Positions 10,656 through 19,434 of a DNA stretch of 64,000 nucleotides are shown one piece after another. The position numbers and the translations under genes are program-made. The DNA is from Planctomycetota bacterium (GTDB lineage: Bacteria; Planctomycetota; Phycisphaerae; UBA1845; UTPLA1). Positions within the stretch are counted from its first letter, which is position 1. Each line of letters opens with the position of its first letter. A model generated the notes under the pieces. It saw only the letters and a list, made by a program, of their open reading frames with translations. It was not told the DNA's origin and ran no database searches. The stretch is taken from NCBI GenBank assembly GCA_015654675.1, contig JAATGM010000023.1, positions 16,387-80,386 of the forward strand, read 5' to 3'.

Positions 10656-11402
10656 ATGGCCGGACATTCCCATTGGTCCAAGATCAAGCGACAGAAGGCA
10701 GTGACCGACAGCCGGCGCGGGCGGCTTTGGAGCAAGCTGTCGCGAAATATCATCGTGGCGGCGAAGAAGGGGGCTGACCCGAACGATAATTTGACGCTGC
10801 GGTACTCGATCGACGCGGCCAAGGCGGAGAACATGCCGGCCGACACGATCGACCGGGCGATCAAGAAGGGCTCGGGCGAGTTGGGCGGCGCGGACTTTGT
10901 GCCGGTCGTGTATGAGGGCTATGCGCCGGGGGGCGTGGCGATTCTGGTGGAGGCGCTGACGGACAATCCGACGCGGACGGCACCGGAAATTCGCAAGGCG
11001 TTTGAGCGGCATGCGGGGAACCTTGGGGCGATGAACTGCGTGGCTTGGATGTTCAAGTCCAAGGGCGTGTTTTCGATTCTGGCGGTGGGAGTTGATGAAG
11101 AAAAGCTGATGGAGGTGGCGCTGGAAGCGGGGGCGGATGACGTCGAGAACGAGGGTGACGCGTTTGCGGTGACCTGCGACCCAGCGGTGTTCGAGGCGGT
11201 TCGGAAAGCTCTGGCGGACGCCGGATTCAAGTCCGAGTCGGCGGAGATTACTCGGCTGGCGGACGCAACTGTGACGGTGCCGGCTGAGACAGCGCAACAA
11301 ATCGTCGCAATGATTGAACTGCTTGAGGAAAATGAGGACGTTCAGAAGGTGCATGCGAATTTCGCCGTTTCGGAGGAGACGGCGGCGCAACTCGGGGGCT
11401 GA
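10656..11402 (+). CDS. yebC: YebC/PmpR family regulator (TACO1 family)
   Basis: This 248-residue protein begins MAGHSHWSKIKRQKAVTDSRRG, the family hallmark, and continues with KGADPNDNLTLRYSIDAAKAENMP and the YEGYAPGGVAILVEALTDNPTRTAPEIR segment. YebC proteins were annotated as transcriptional regulators; members of the family, including mitochondrial TACO1, act in translation, with evidence for ribosome association and help at proline-rich sequences. The length is normal and all three domains are present. It lies 18 bp after the TPR gene and before xerD in the same operon-like run. Confidence 0.95.
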   Translation: MAGHSHWSKIKRQKAVTDSRRGRLWSKLSRNIIVAAKKGADPNDNLTLRYSIDAAKAENMPADTIDRAIKKGSGELGGADFVPVVYEGYAPGGVAILVEALTDNPTRTAPEIRKAFERHAGNLGAMNCVAWMFKSKGVFSILAVGVDEEKLMEVALEAGADDVENEGDAFAVTCDPAVFEAVRKALADAGFKSESAEITRLADATVTVPAETAQQIVAMIELLEENEDVQKVHANFAVSEETAAQLGG

Positions 11403-11571
11403 GGGGGCATGGGGACGGTTTCGAACGGCAAGCTCTGCGCCGCGGCTTGATCGACCGCGGTGCGGTGACGATAGAGGGATAGCCCGGCGGGGACGACCGC
11501 CGGGAAAGGGTGATTGCTTGCGTTTGCGGACTTCGCGACAAGACGGCATTTCGGGCGGAACAGGCGACTCG

Positions 11572-12474
11572 GTGGCGCTTGTCTGGAAGGAATGGCTGGC
11601 GCGGTTTCTGGGTTATCTGGACTCGGAGTGCGGGCTTTCGCCGAACACGCTGGAGGCGTATCGACGCGACCTGCGCGAATTTGCGACGACGCTGACGCGG
11701 CGAAACGTGCTGGTGCCGGATGGCATCACGCCGACGGTGATTCAGGCGCATCTGATGGCGCTCACCGATCGGGGGCTGGCGCTGGCGTCGATTGCGCGGC
11801 ATGTCGTGTCGATCAAGGTGTTCGCGCGGTTTCTGCATCTGTCGGATGCGATGAAAGAGGACGTGGCGGGATTACTGGAGACGCCGCGGAAGTGGCAGAC
11901 TTTGCCGGGGACGCTGCATGCGCATCAGGTGGAGAAGCTGCTGGAGATGCCGACGGCGAGCGACCCGTTTTGTTTGCGCGACCGGGCGATCCTAGAGTTT
12001 CTGTACGCCACCGGGCTGCGGGTATCGGAGCTGGCGGGGCTGTCGTTGACGGACGTGAACCTGGACGTCGGCTATGTGCGTTGCCTCGGGAAAGGGCGGC
12101 GCGAGCGGATTGTGCCGGTCGGGCGGGAGGCGATCGCGGCGACGCGGGCTTATCTGGCCGGTTCACGGGCGGCGCTGGTGGCGCATCGCCCGGTCGAGAC
12201 GGCGCTGTTTGTGAGCCGATCGGGGAAGCGGATGGACCGGACGGCGATCTGGCGGCTGGTGCTGCGGTATGCACGGCTGGCGGGGTTCCGGGGGAAGGTC
12301 AGCCCACATACGCTGCGACATTGTTTTGCGACGCACCTGCTGCAAGGCGGGGCAGACCTGCGAGTGGTGCAGGAGATGCTGGGGCATGCGGACGTCGCGA
12401 CGACGCAAATCTATACGCATGTGGACGCGACGCGGCTGACGTCGGTGCATCGACGCTGCCATCCGCGGCAATAA
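11572..12474 (+). CDS. xerD: Site-specific tyrosine recombinase, XerD type
   Basis: XerC/XerD recombinases resolve chromosome dimers at dif. The N-terminal SAM-like DNA-binding domain (about 1-95, with GLSPNTLEAYRRDL) is followed by the catalytic domain with R150 (TGLRVSEL), K174 (GKGRRERIVPV), H246 and R249 (SPHTLRH), H272 (GHADVATTQIY) and the nucleophile Y281. The C-terminus ..THVDATRLTSVHRRCHPR is typical of XerD. I chose GTG 11572 because it gives 300 residues, the family length; the open frame reaches further upstream but there encodes Arg-rich sequence antisense-like to yebC. No dif site was identified here. Confidence 0.9.
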   Translation: MALVWKEWLARFLGYLDSECGLSPNTLEAYRRDLREFATTLTRRNVLVPDGITPTVIQAHLMALTDRGLALASIARHVVSIKVFARFLHLSDAMKEDVAGLLETPRKWQTLPGTLHAHQVEKLLEMPTASDPFCLRDRAILEFLYATGLRVSELAGLSLTDVNLDVGYVRCLGKGRRERIVPVGREAIAATRAYLAGSRAALVAHRPVETALFVSRSGKRMDRTAIWRLVLRYARLAGFRGKVSPHTLRHCFATHLLQGGADLRVVQEMLGHADVATTQIYTHVDATRLTSVHRRCHPRQ

Positions 12475-12475
12475 G

Positions 12476-13213
12476 CTACCAGGCAACTGAGCGACCGCCG
12501 TCGACGGCGAGGATTACGCCAGTGACGTAAACCGCTTCGAGGGCGAGAAAGCGGACGGCCGCGGCGACTTCTTCGGGAGAGCCGGCGCGCTGAGCGGGGA
12601 CTCGGGCGAGCAGGGACTTCTTTTGCACATCGGTAAAGTGTTCGGGCCAGGCGGCGATGCCGGGGGCGACTCCGTTCACGCGGACGTTTGGGGCGAGCGA
12701 TTTCGCGAGCGCGAGGGTAAATGAAACGAGGCCGGCCTTGGCGGCGCAGTAGGCGATGTAGTTGCTGGCGGGGCGCTCGGCGAGAATATCGCAGATATTG
12801 ATGACGGCGGCTGGCGCACGCATGAGCGGGGCCGCGTGGTGGGCGATGATGGCGGGGGCGGTGAGATTGACCGCGAGGGTTCGGTTCCAGCGTTCGACGT
12901 TGAAGTTTTCGAGGGACATCTCGTCGAAGCTGGCGGCGTTGTTGACGAGGATATCGAGCTTTCCGAGCTCGGCGGCGCAGCGCTCGGGGAGCTTTGCGGC
13001 GTCAGCCGGGACCGCCAGATCGGCCTTGAGGAGGGCCGCGCGGCGACCGAGGGCGCGGATTTCGTCGGCGGTACGGCGGGCATCTTCCTCGCTGTTGTGA
13101 TGGTGGATGGCGACGTCGCAGCCGGCGCGAGCGAGTTCGAGGGCGATGGCACGACCGACCCGGCGGGCTGCGCCGGTGACCAATGCGACTGGGGTGGAAT
13201 TTTGTGATTTCAT
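12476..13213 (-). CDS. Pteridine-reductase-like short-chain dehydrogenase (PTR1/FolM type)
   Basis: This is a 245-residue NADPH-type SDR. The cofactor loop is TGAARRVG (13-20), with the Arg that marks pteridine reductases in place of the Gly of ordinary SDRs, followed by LVNNAAS (89-95). The catalytic residues are Tyr155 and Lys159 (YCAAK), and an Asp at 142 (NICDILAERP) stands where most SDRs have Ser. Leishmania PTR1 and bacterial FolM share this Asp/Tyr/Lys set with the same 13-residue spacing. I infer reduction of dihydro- to tetrahydro-pterins or folate; a general 3-oxoacyl-reductase role is the alternative. It is last in a minus-strand run behind the J-protein gene and convergent with xerD. 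Confidence 0.82.
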   Translation of the reverse strand: MKSQNSTPVALVTGAARRVGRAIALELARAGCDVAIHHHNSEEDARRTADEIRALGRRAALLKADLAVPADAAKLPERCAAELGKLDILVNNAASFDEMSLENFNVERWNRTLAVNLTAPAIIAHHAAPLMRAPAAVINICDILAERPASNYIAYCAAKAGLVSFTLALAKSLAPNVRVNGVAPGIAAWPEHFTDVQKKSLLARVPAQRAGSPEEVAAAVRFLALEAVYVTGVILAVDGGRSVAW

Positions 13214-13233
13214 GGTCGGCTCATCGTCGTGAG

Positions 13234-13497
13234 TCAGGTGGCGGCCTCGTCGTCGTCATCGGCGGGTAGGCGGTGCATTTTCCAGACATCTTCGGAGGCG
13301 GTGGGCCGGGCGGGAGAGCGGAGGAGATTGGCTTTGTAGGCGCGAGAAAAGCGACGGATGGCGAGCGATGCGAATACAAAAATGATAAGGACGACGATCG
13401 TCCAGAAGAGCATCTGCCGCAGTTGCTGTGGACCAATCGGAACGCCGGCGGGGCGGGAGGCAGCGGCCGCGAGCAGGAGTTGAGCTGCAGCGAGCAT
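13234..13497 (-). CDS. Small one-TM membrane protein
   Basis: The 87-residue protein has a hydrophobic N-terminal segment (1-13), a strong transmembrane helix around residues 28-47 (MLFWTIVVLIIFVFASLAI), a basic juxtamembrane region (IRRFSRAYKANLLR) and an acidic cytoplasmic tail ending DDDDEAAT. No family was recognised. It starts 1 bp after the J-protein gene stops and ends 20 bp before the SDR gene, so all three are probably cotranscribed. It could be a membrane adaptor, but nothing in the sequence shows what it binds. Confidence 0.7.
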   Translation of the reverse strand: MLAAAQLLLAAAASRPAGVPIGPQQLRQMLFWTIVVLIIFVFASLAIRRFSRAYKANLLRSPARPTASEDVWKMHRLPADDDDEAAT

Positions 13498-13498
13498 A

Positions 13499-14473
13499 CT
13501 AGAGCACCCAGAGTCCGTTGCGTGGATCGTCGGCGGCGGAGTCGGCGAATTCCTGCATTAGTTTGGCCTGCTTGTCGGTGAGTTTACGCGGGGGGACGAT
13601 TTTGATGACGGCGTACTGGTCGCCGTGCTCGTGTGTTTTCGGGTTTTCCACGCCGCGGCCGGTGAGACGGAGCTTCGTCCCGCTGGGGGTGCCGGCGGGG
13701 AGCTTGACGGTGGTCGGGCCGCTGATGGTGGGAATGTCGAGTTTGGCACCGAGGGTGGCTTCGGCGACGGTGATGGGGACTTCGAGGTAGATGTCGGCAC
13801 CGACGCGGCGGTAGTAGGCGTGGGGCTGGACGCGGCAGCGGATGTAGAGGTCGCCGGGGGTTTGACCGCGGCGGCCCTGTCCGCCTTTGCCGCGAACGCG
13901 GATGCGCTGGCCGTCGTCCACTCCGGGGGGGATTTTAACGGTAACGACCTGGCCGGCGGCCGGGCCGTCGCCGATGCGGAGTTCGAGGGAGACGCCGCGA
14001 ATGGCCTGCTCGAAGGTGAGGGAGACTTCCTGTTCGATGTCGAGCGAGCCGGTGGCCTCTTCTTCCTCGACGCGCTGCCCGCGACGGCCAGCGCGCTCGA
14101 AAATCTGGTCGAAGATGGAGCCGCCGCCCCGGCCGCGACGGTGATTGCCGGCGCCTTCGAAGATGTCGCTGAGATCGGCAAAGTCGAATTCGACGCCGGG
14201 ACCGGAGGAGGAATAGCTATAGCCGCCGCCGGGCGCGGTGGTTGGCTGCGGGCCGCCGACTCGGCCGTAGGTGTCGTATTGCGACCGTTTCTCGGCGTCT
14301 GAGAGGACGTCGTAGGCCTCCTGAACTTCCTTGAATTTGGTCTCGGAGGACTTTTCGCCCTTGTTGCTGTCGGGGTGATACTTTTTCGCGAGCTTGCGGT
14401 AGGCCTTTTTGATTTCGTCGTCGGTGGCGGTGCGGGAGATGCCGAGGGTGTCGTAGTAGTTCTTGGCGGCCAT
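13499..14473 (-). CDS. CbpA-like DnaJ-family co-chaperone without zinc finger
   Basis: The N-terminal J domain (about 5-70) has the HPD tripeptide needed to stimulate DnaK ATPase (KKYHPDSN). A Gly/Ser-rich linker (about 75-110) follows, then two beta-barrel client-binding domains with [11 protein letters not shown] and [18 protein letters not shown]. The four CxxCxGxG repeats of true DnaJ are absent, so this is a class B/CbpA-type protein (324 residues). It opens a three-gene minus-strand operon and is divergent from the carbon-nitrogen hydrolase gene with 96 bp between. Confidence 0.93.
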   Translation of the reverse strand: MAAKNYYDTLGISRTATDDEIKKAYRKLAKKYHPDSNKGEKSSETKFKEVQEAYDVLSDAEKRSQYDTYGRVGGPQPTTAPGGGYSYSSSGPGVEFDFADLSDIFEGAGNHRRGRGGGSIFDQIFERAGRRGQRVEEEEATGSLDIEQEVSLTFEQAIRGVSLELRIGDGPAAGQVVTVKIPPGVDDGQRIRVRGKGGQGRRGQTPGDLYIRCRVQPHAYYRRVGADIYLEVPITVAEATLGAKLDIPTISGPTTVKLPAGTPSGTKLRLTGRGVENPKTHEHGDQYAVIKIVPPRKLTDKQAKLMQEFADSAADDPRNGLWVL

Positions 14474-14569
14474 TGATGGTTCGTGCTTTCGCCCTGGGTT
14501 CGTTCCAACGATACGAGTTCGATTCTATGAGGTTGGCGCGGCGGTCGCAATTCTGGGGCGGCGAGTATC

Positions 14570-15745
14570 ATGGGGGCCATGGGCGTGAAGAAACTCAAGG
14601 TCGCGGCGGTGCAACTCGCGGCGCAGACGATCGACGCGGCCGAGGGCGTTTGGCCGCGAATTGAGCGGTGGGTGCGCGAGGCGGCCGGCGCTGGTTGCGG
14701 ACTGGTGGTGGTGCCGGAGTGTTCTTATCCGGCGTATGTGTTGGGGTCGGCGGAGCGAGCGCGGGGCGGCGACATTCTGGGCCGCACCGCAATTGTGGAG
14801 CGATTTGCGACGATCGCGCGTGAAAATCGAATCACGCTGGTGGCCGGATTTGCGGAAGACTTTGACGGGAAGCTTTGGAACTCGGCGGGGGTTTGGGATT
14901 CGACGGGGCGGTTGCTGGGGGTGCAACGCAAGACGTTTCTGTTCGACTGCGATAACAAGTGGTTTTCGCATGGGACTTCGATTGAGCCGATTGCGACTGA
15001 ACATGGGCGTATCGGAATTGTTATTTGTGCGGATGCCCGTGCGCCGGAAGTCTCCGCGACGCTTGTGAATCGCGGGGCGGAATTGATTGTCGTGCCGACG
15101 GCGTGGGTGAATATGGCGAAGGGGGCGGGGGAGTATTGGAATGTTCAACCGGATTGTTTGATTCGGGCGCGGGCGATGGAGTTTGGGGTGGCGTATGTTT
15201 GCGCGGACAAATGCGGAGCGGAACCGCCGCTGACATACGTCGGATTCTCGCAGGTGGTCGACGCGGGCGGTGGCGTCCTTGCAAAGGCCGGACCGGTTGA
15301 GGAGGGGGCTGCCATTGCAGACGTCGAGATTCATCGGGGGCGAACCGCGGCAGTTCCAGCGAAATCGCTTGAGGCGTTGCGCGGGGGCTACGCCAGGAAC
15401 GCCGGCGCCACAGCTCGCGATGCGATCGCATATCTGACGCACGATGAAGCTCGCACCTTTCATGCGGCACGCGTTGCGGGGCTACGCGGGACGCGCGTGG
15501 TCGAGTTTCCGGAGGTTGGCGACGTCGATGCGGCGGTGTTGCGGACGCGCGCGGCCGAGAATCGAGTATTTGTTCGAGCCATTCGGGACGGCAAGCCGTG
15601 GATGACCGGTCCGGACGGACGGGTCATCGAAGGCGGTAGCGAGCGCGCGATCGATCCGACAATGGCTGACGACAAACATGTGACGCCGCTGACGGACATA
15701 TTCGAGCAGCGGCGGCCGGAGTTGTATCAGTTCGAGCTGTCCTGA
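14570..15745 (+). CDS. Carbon-nitrogen hydrolase (nitrilase superfamily) with C-terminal repeat
   Basis: Nitrilase-superfamily enzymes hydrolyse nitriles, amides or carbamoyl compounds through a Glu-Lys-Cys triad. Here these are E50 (VVVPECSYPAY), K121 (VQRKTFLFDCD) and C153 (GIVICADARAPE). The catalytic fold ends near residue 265, at about the normal length. A further ~125 residues follow. They end with ENRVFVRAI (330-338) and EQRRPELYQF, resembling the last part of the same fold (compare IRARAMEFGVAYV at 198-210). The substrate is unknown; aliphatic amidase or N-carbamoyl hydrolase are possible. The start could also be ATG 14579. Confidence 0.88.
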   Translation: MGAMGVKKLKVAAVQLAAQTIDAAEGVWPRIERWVREAAGAGCGLVVVPECSYPAYVLGSAERARGGDILGRTAIVERFATIARENRITLVAGFAEDFDGKLWNSAGVWDSTGRLLGVQRKTFLFDCDNKWFSHGTSIEPIATEHGRIGIVICADARAPEVSATLVNRGAELIVVPTAWVNMAKGAGEYWNVQPDCLIRARAMEFGVAYVCADKCGAEPPLTYVGFSQVVDAGGGVLAKAGPVEEGAAIADVEIHRGRTAAVPAKSLEALRGGYARNAGATARDAIAYLTHDEARTFHAARVAGLRGTRVVEFPEVGDVDAAVLRTRAAENRVFVRAIRDGKPWMTGPDGRVIEGGSERAIDPTMADDKHVTPLTDIFEQRRPELYQFELS

Positions 15746-15800
15746 CGCGGGATTTCTGAGTTTGGGGTCGGGTCTGTATTCGTGGTGCGATGGCACTACA

Positions 15801-16643
15801 ATGTCTCCCCCGGTCGATGGCCGGCGGCGGCCGCGTGTTTTGGCGCGGCGCGAACAGAGGCCTTTGCAGGGTCGAATCTTGGAAGCGGAATCATTCGACA
15901 AGCGACATCATTTTCTTCTTCGGAAGCTGCACTCGTTGAGCGGGATCGTCCCGGTCGGGGCATTCCTGATTGAGCACCTGCTGACGAACTCGATGGCTTA
16001 CAAGGGGCCTGAGCGGTTCAACGAGGATGTGCGGTGGATTCACCACCTGCCTTATCTGGGACTACTCGAAATCTTCGGGATCTTTCTGCCGCTGGCGTTT
16101 CATGCGCTTTACGGCATTCGGATTGCGATGACCGCGGAACCCAACATGGGGCAGTACCCCTATCTCGGGAACGTGCGCTATACGTTGCAGCGAGTGACGG
16201 GGTATATCGCGTTCCTTTTCATTATCGTGCATCTCGCCAAATTCCGTTTCGGGCATGTGATGGGGTGGGGTCCGGAGTTCATCCACGAAGGGAATAATTA
16301 TTTTGAGATCACGCGGCGCGGGTTGACGGCGTGGCATCCGTTCGGACTGAATGTGCCGGCGGCGGCGACGTTGACGATGTACGTGATCGGGCTCTCGGCG
16401 GCCGTGTTTCACTTTTGCAACGGGATCTGGTCGTTTTGCATCAGCTGGGGGATCGCGGTAGGCGTGACGGCGCAGAAGCGGGTGGGTTATGCCGCGACGG
16501 GGCTGGCCGCGGTGTTGATGATCTGGGGTTGTTTGAGCTTGTATGCGTTTGCGAAGGCGCCGGCGGGGCCGCTGATGCTCTCGGGGCCAGGCGCCGTGGC
16601 CGCGCCCGCGGCCGATCCGAAGATGGCGGCAATCGAGAAGTAA
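15801..16643 (+). CDS. sdhC: Succinate dehydrogenase cytochrome b558 subunit (Bacillus-type SdhC)
   Basis: This membrane anchor of succinate:menaquinone oxidoreductase carries two haems b. It has five hydrophobic helices and the family segment RKLHSLSGIVPVGAFLIEHL, plus further His residues in FHALYGI and IIVHLAKF that fit haem ligands. The start is uncertain. ATG 15801 gives 280 residues but an Arg-rich first 26 residues; TTG 15879 gives a family-length N-terminus, and a TACAAT sequence at 15797-15802 could be a promoter -10 that would rule out the ATG. The C-terminal Ala/Pro-rich tail extends past helix five. sdhA follows 10 bp downstream. Confidence 0.9.
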   Translation: MSPPVDGRRRPRVLARREQRPLQGRILEAESFDKRHHFLLRKLHSLSGIVPVGAFLIEHLLTNSMAYKGPERFNEDVRWIHHLPYLGLLEIFGIFLPLAFHALYGIRIAMTAEPNMGQYPYLGNVRYTLQRVTGYIAFLFIIVHLAKFRFGHVMGWGPEFIHEGNNYFEITRRGLTAWHPFGLNVPAAATLTMYVIGLSAAVFHFCNGIWSFCISWGIAVGVTAQKRVGYAATGLAAVLMIWGCLSLYAFAKAPAGPLMLSGPGAVAAPAADPKMAAIEK

Positions 16644-16653
16644 CGGGATCGAC

Positions 16654-18657
16654 ATGGCGAAGAATAAAGTTGTTGTGGTCGGCGGCGGATTGGCGGGTCT
16701 GGCTTGCGCGATGAAGCTGGGCGAGTCGGGCATCGCGGTTGATCTGATCTCGATGGTGCCGGTGAAGCGATCGCACTCGGTGTGCGCGCAGGGCGGGATC
16801 AACAGCGTCAACGACGTCACACGCGGGCAGGGCGATACGGAGCGGCTGCACTTCGACGACACGGTTTATGGCGGCGATTTTTTGCAGCACCAGCCGCCGG
16901 TGAAGGAGATGTGCGACTGGGGTCCGAAGGTGATCGACCTGTTGGACCGGCTCGGTGTGCCGTTCAACCGGACCGATGAGGGGACGATCGACCGGCGGCG
17001 GTTCGGCGGGACGCTCTACAAGCGGACGGCGTTTGCGGGGGCGACGACGGGGCAGCAGCTTCTTTATGCGCTGGACGAGCAGGTGCGGCGCTGGGAAGCG
17101 GCCGGGCTGATCAATAAGTATGAGTATTGGGAGTATCTCGGGCCGATTCTGGACGACACGGGGGTGTGCCGAGGTTGCGTTGCGCAGGACATGTACAGTC
17201 TGGAGATCCGGGCGTTTCCGGCAGACGTCGTGGTGCTTGCGACGGGCGGATGCGGGCTGATCTTCGGCAAGTCGACGATGTCGATGGCGTGCACCGGCGC
17301 GGCGGCGGCGCGGACTTACAAGGCGGGCGTGAAATACGCCAATGGCGAGTTCATCCAAGTGCATCCGACCGCGATCCCGGGCGCGGATAAGCTGCGGCTG
17401 ATGAGCGAGTCGGCACGCGGCGAGGGTGGCCGGGTGTGGGTGCCGAAGACGCCGGGGGATACGCGCGATCCGCGATCGATTCCCGAGGCGGAGCGTTATT
17501 ACTTCCTTGAGGAGCGCTATCCGGTTTATGGCAACCTGGTGCCGCGCGACATTGCTACGCGCGAGATTTTCGCGGTTTGTCGCGAGGGGTTGTCTGTTGA
17601 TCCAAATACGTATTGCGTTTATCTCGATCTGACCGAGAAGACGACGGGGATCAAGCGCGAAATCCTGCATAAGAAGCTGGGCGGGATTCTGGAGATCTAC
17701 ACGAAGTTCTGCGGGGTTGATCCGCTTTCGGTTCCGATGAAGATTTTCCCGGCGGTCCATTATTCGATGGGCGGGTTGTGGGTGGATTACGCGAAGGACA
17801 CGCGGACGGGCGGGTTGATTCTTGGGCATCCGCGGAACCAGATGACGAATATTCCCGGGTTGTATGCTTTGGGCGAGCTGGACTACCAGTATCACGGGGC
17901 CAACCGACTCGGGGCGAATTCGCTGCTGAGCTGCATTTTTGCGGGACTGATTACTGCGCCGGGTCTCGAAGCGTATTTCAAATCGAACAAGGGCGCGGCG
18001 AGCGACAAGCCGGGCGACTTCTACGCGCGCGAGGTCCGGAAGTGGCAGGACCAGGCCGACGCGATGATGGCGCAGAGCGGGACGGAGAATCCGTACCACA
18101 TTCACGCCGAGCTTGGCCAGACGATGACGCGGAACTGCACGGTTATCCGCTACAACAAGGACCTGAAGGAAACGCTCGCGAAGATTGATGAGCTGTCGGA
18201 GCGGTACAAGAAGATCGGGTTGTCGGACACGGGAAAGTGGACGAACCAGAACTTCCTTTTCGCGCGGGCCGTGGGCGACATGCTGCTGCTGGCGAAGGTG
18301 ATTGCGCTGGGGGCCTTCCAGCGCGACGAGTGCCGCGGGGCGCATGAGAAGCCGGAGTTTCAGATCGAGGGATTGAATCCGGAGAAGGGCAATTTGCGGC
18401 AGCAGGCGGTCGAGTGGTGCCAGCGATTCAAGCAGCGGAACGACAAGTGGCTGAAGACGACGATCGCGGAGTACACGCCGGACGGGCCGAAGATGTCGTA
18501 CGAGGAAGTTGATACGACGTTGATTGCGCCGCGGCCGCGGACGTATGGGCTCAAGGGTGCGGACGAGATCATGAAGGTTTGGAAAGAGCAATTCAGCGAT
18601 GCGGTGGTGAAGCCGGCGGCAGCGGGAGAACGGGCGCCGGCGATGGCGGCGTCGTAG
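16654..18657 (+). CDS. sdhA: Succinate dehydrogenase flavoprotein subunit
   Basis: SdhA oxidises succinate to fumarate with covalently bound FAD. The 667-residue protein begins with the dinucleotide-binding VVVGGGLAGLACAM (6-19) and has the FAD-attachment histidine in RSHSVCAQGGIN. The active-site loop SARGEGGRVWVP and the LGANSLLSCIFAG segment near the FAD C-terminal site are also present. It matches the Bacillus/epsilon-proteobacterial type that pairs with a five-helix SdhC. The expected iron-sulfur subunit SdhB is not encoded next; a VTT membrane protein gene starts 3 bp after the stop. Confidence 0.95.
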   Translation: MAKNKVVVVGGGLAGLACAMKLGESGIAVDLISMVPVKRSHSVCAQGGINSVNDVTRGQGDTERLHFDDTVYGGDFLQHQPPVKEMCDWGPKVIDLLDRLGVPFNRTDEGTIDRRRFGGTLYKRTAFAGATTGQQLLYALDEQVRRWEAAGLINKYEYWEYLGPILDDTGVCRGCVAQDMYSLEIRAFPADVVVLATGGCGLIFGKSTMSMACTGAAAARTYKAGVKYANGEFIQVHPTAIPGADKLRLMSESARGEGGRVWVPKTPGDTRDPRSIPEAERYYFLEERYPVYGNLVPRDIATREIFAVCREGLSVDPNTYCVYLDLTEKTTGIKREILHKKLGGILEIYTKFCGVDPLSVPMKIFPAVHYSMGGLWVDYAKDTRTGGLILGHPRNQMTNIPGLYALGELDYQYHGANRLGANSLLSCIFAGLITAPGLEAYFKSNKGAASDKPGDFYAREVRKWQDQADAMMAQSGTENPYHIHAELGQTMTRNCTVIRYNKDLKETLAKIDELSERYKKIGLSDTGKWTNQNFLFARAVGDMLLLAKVIALGAFQRDECRGAHEKPEFQIEGLNPEKGNLRQQAVEWCQRFKQRNDKWLKTTIAEYTPDGPKMSYEEVDTTLIAPRPRTYGLKGADEIMKVWKEQFSDAVVKPAAAGERAPAMAAS

Positions 18658-18660
18658 GCG

Positions 18661-19434
18661 ATGGGCGAGCCGCCGCGCGAGCCGGAATCGGGGAAGCCAG
18701 CGGGGGCGTACTGGGACACGGTGGTCAGTTATTTTCGTCGGCTCGGGCCGGCGGGTTATCTGGCTATTATCGCGTCGAGCATGCCGGTCATCGGTGGGTT
18801 CGTACTCATTGGGTTTTCGGGGGGATATGTCGCGCCGTGGCTGCGGCAGCATGAGACCTATGGCCCCGTCATTTATGCGATCGGGTTTACTTTGCTTGCC
18901 GGGTTCGCGTTGTTGCCGACTTATGCGCAGTCGCTGCTGGGTGGATGGGCTTTCGGGCTGAAGATTGGCGTGCTCGGCGCGCTGGCCGGCTTCGCGGGGG
19001 CGGCGTGCATTGCGTATTTTGTCGCGCGGCGGGCGGCGGGCGATCGGGTGATCGCGATGATCAATGAGCATCCTCGCTCGCGAGCGGTGTATGACGCGCT
19101 GCTTGGGCGCGGGTTTTGGCGAACTCTCGGCATTGTGACGCTCATCCGAGTTCCGCCGAACTCGCCGTTTGCGCTGACGAATCTTGTGTTAGCCGCGACA
19201 CGCGTGCCGTTGCCGATTTATCTGATCGGGACGGTGGTCGGTATGGCGCCGCGAACCGCGGCGGTGGTATATCTCGGGACGCAACTGAAGGATTGGAATG
19301 CCGACGGGCCTTCCAGCAAATGGGGGTTTGCGGCGAGTGTCGTATTGACGATCGTCGTGGTGGCGGTCATCGGACACATTGCGAACAAGGCGCTGGCCAG
19401 GTTTACCGGGCCGGGGAAACCGCCGATGGGTTAG
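18661..19434 (+). CDS. VTT-domain (TVP38/TMEM64, DedA-like) membrane protein
   Basis: The 257-residue protein is a polytopic membrane protein of the VTT family, which includes DedA/TVP38 proteins implicated in lipid transport or scrambling and membrane homeostasis. Family features are QSLLGGWAFGLKIG, the GAACIAYFVARRAAGDRV helix, IRVPPNSPFALTNLVLAATRV with the re-entrant Pro motif, and YLIGTVVGMAPRTAAVVYLG. It starts 3 bp after sdhA, so it is likely cotranscribed. It overlaps the convergent methyltransferase gene by 4 bp at 19431-19434. Confidence 0.88.
   Translation: MGEPPREPESGKPAGAYWDTVVSYFRRLGPAGYLAIIASSMPVIGGFVLIGFSGGYVAPWLRQHETYGPVIYAIGFTLLAGFALLPTYAQSLLGGWAFGLKIGVLGALAGFAGAACIAYFVARRAAGDRVIAMINEHPRSRAVYDALLGRGFWRTLGIVTLIRVPPNSPFALTNLVLAATRVPLPIYLIGTVVGMAPRTAAVVYLGTQLKDWNADGPSSKWGFAASVVLTIVVVAVIGHIANKALARFTGPGKPPMG

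Noticed and set aside
9216..11549. A 777-codon minus-strand frame opposite the TPR and yebC genes (with a similar one at 7098-9215)
   Set aside because: Arg-rich composition with no recognisable motif, directly antisense to real TPR and YebC coding sequence.
11314..11571. Upstream extension of xerD (86 codons) overlapping the yebC 3' end
   Set aside because: Arg-rich and not like any XerD N-terminus; GTG 11572 gives the normal 300-residue protein.
15797..15802. TACAAT as a promoter -10 for sdhC
   Set aside because: No -35 at a proper distance, and it overlaps one of the candidate start codons; kept only as a caution on the sdhC start.
16441..19071. An 876-codon minus-strand open frame opposite sdhA and the VTT gene
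   Set aside because: Its translation is Arg/Pro/His/Leu-rich without any domain, and the plus strand encodes clear SdhA. It is a GC-driven shadow.
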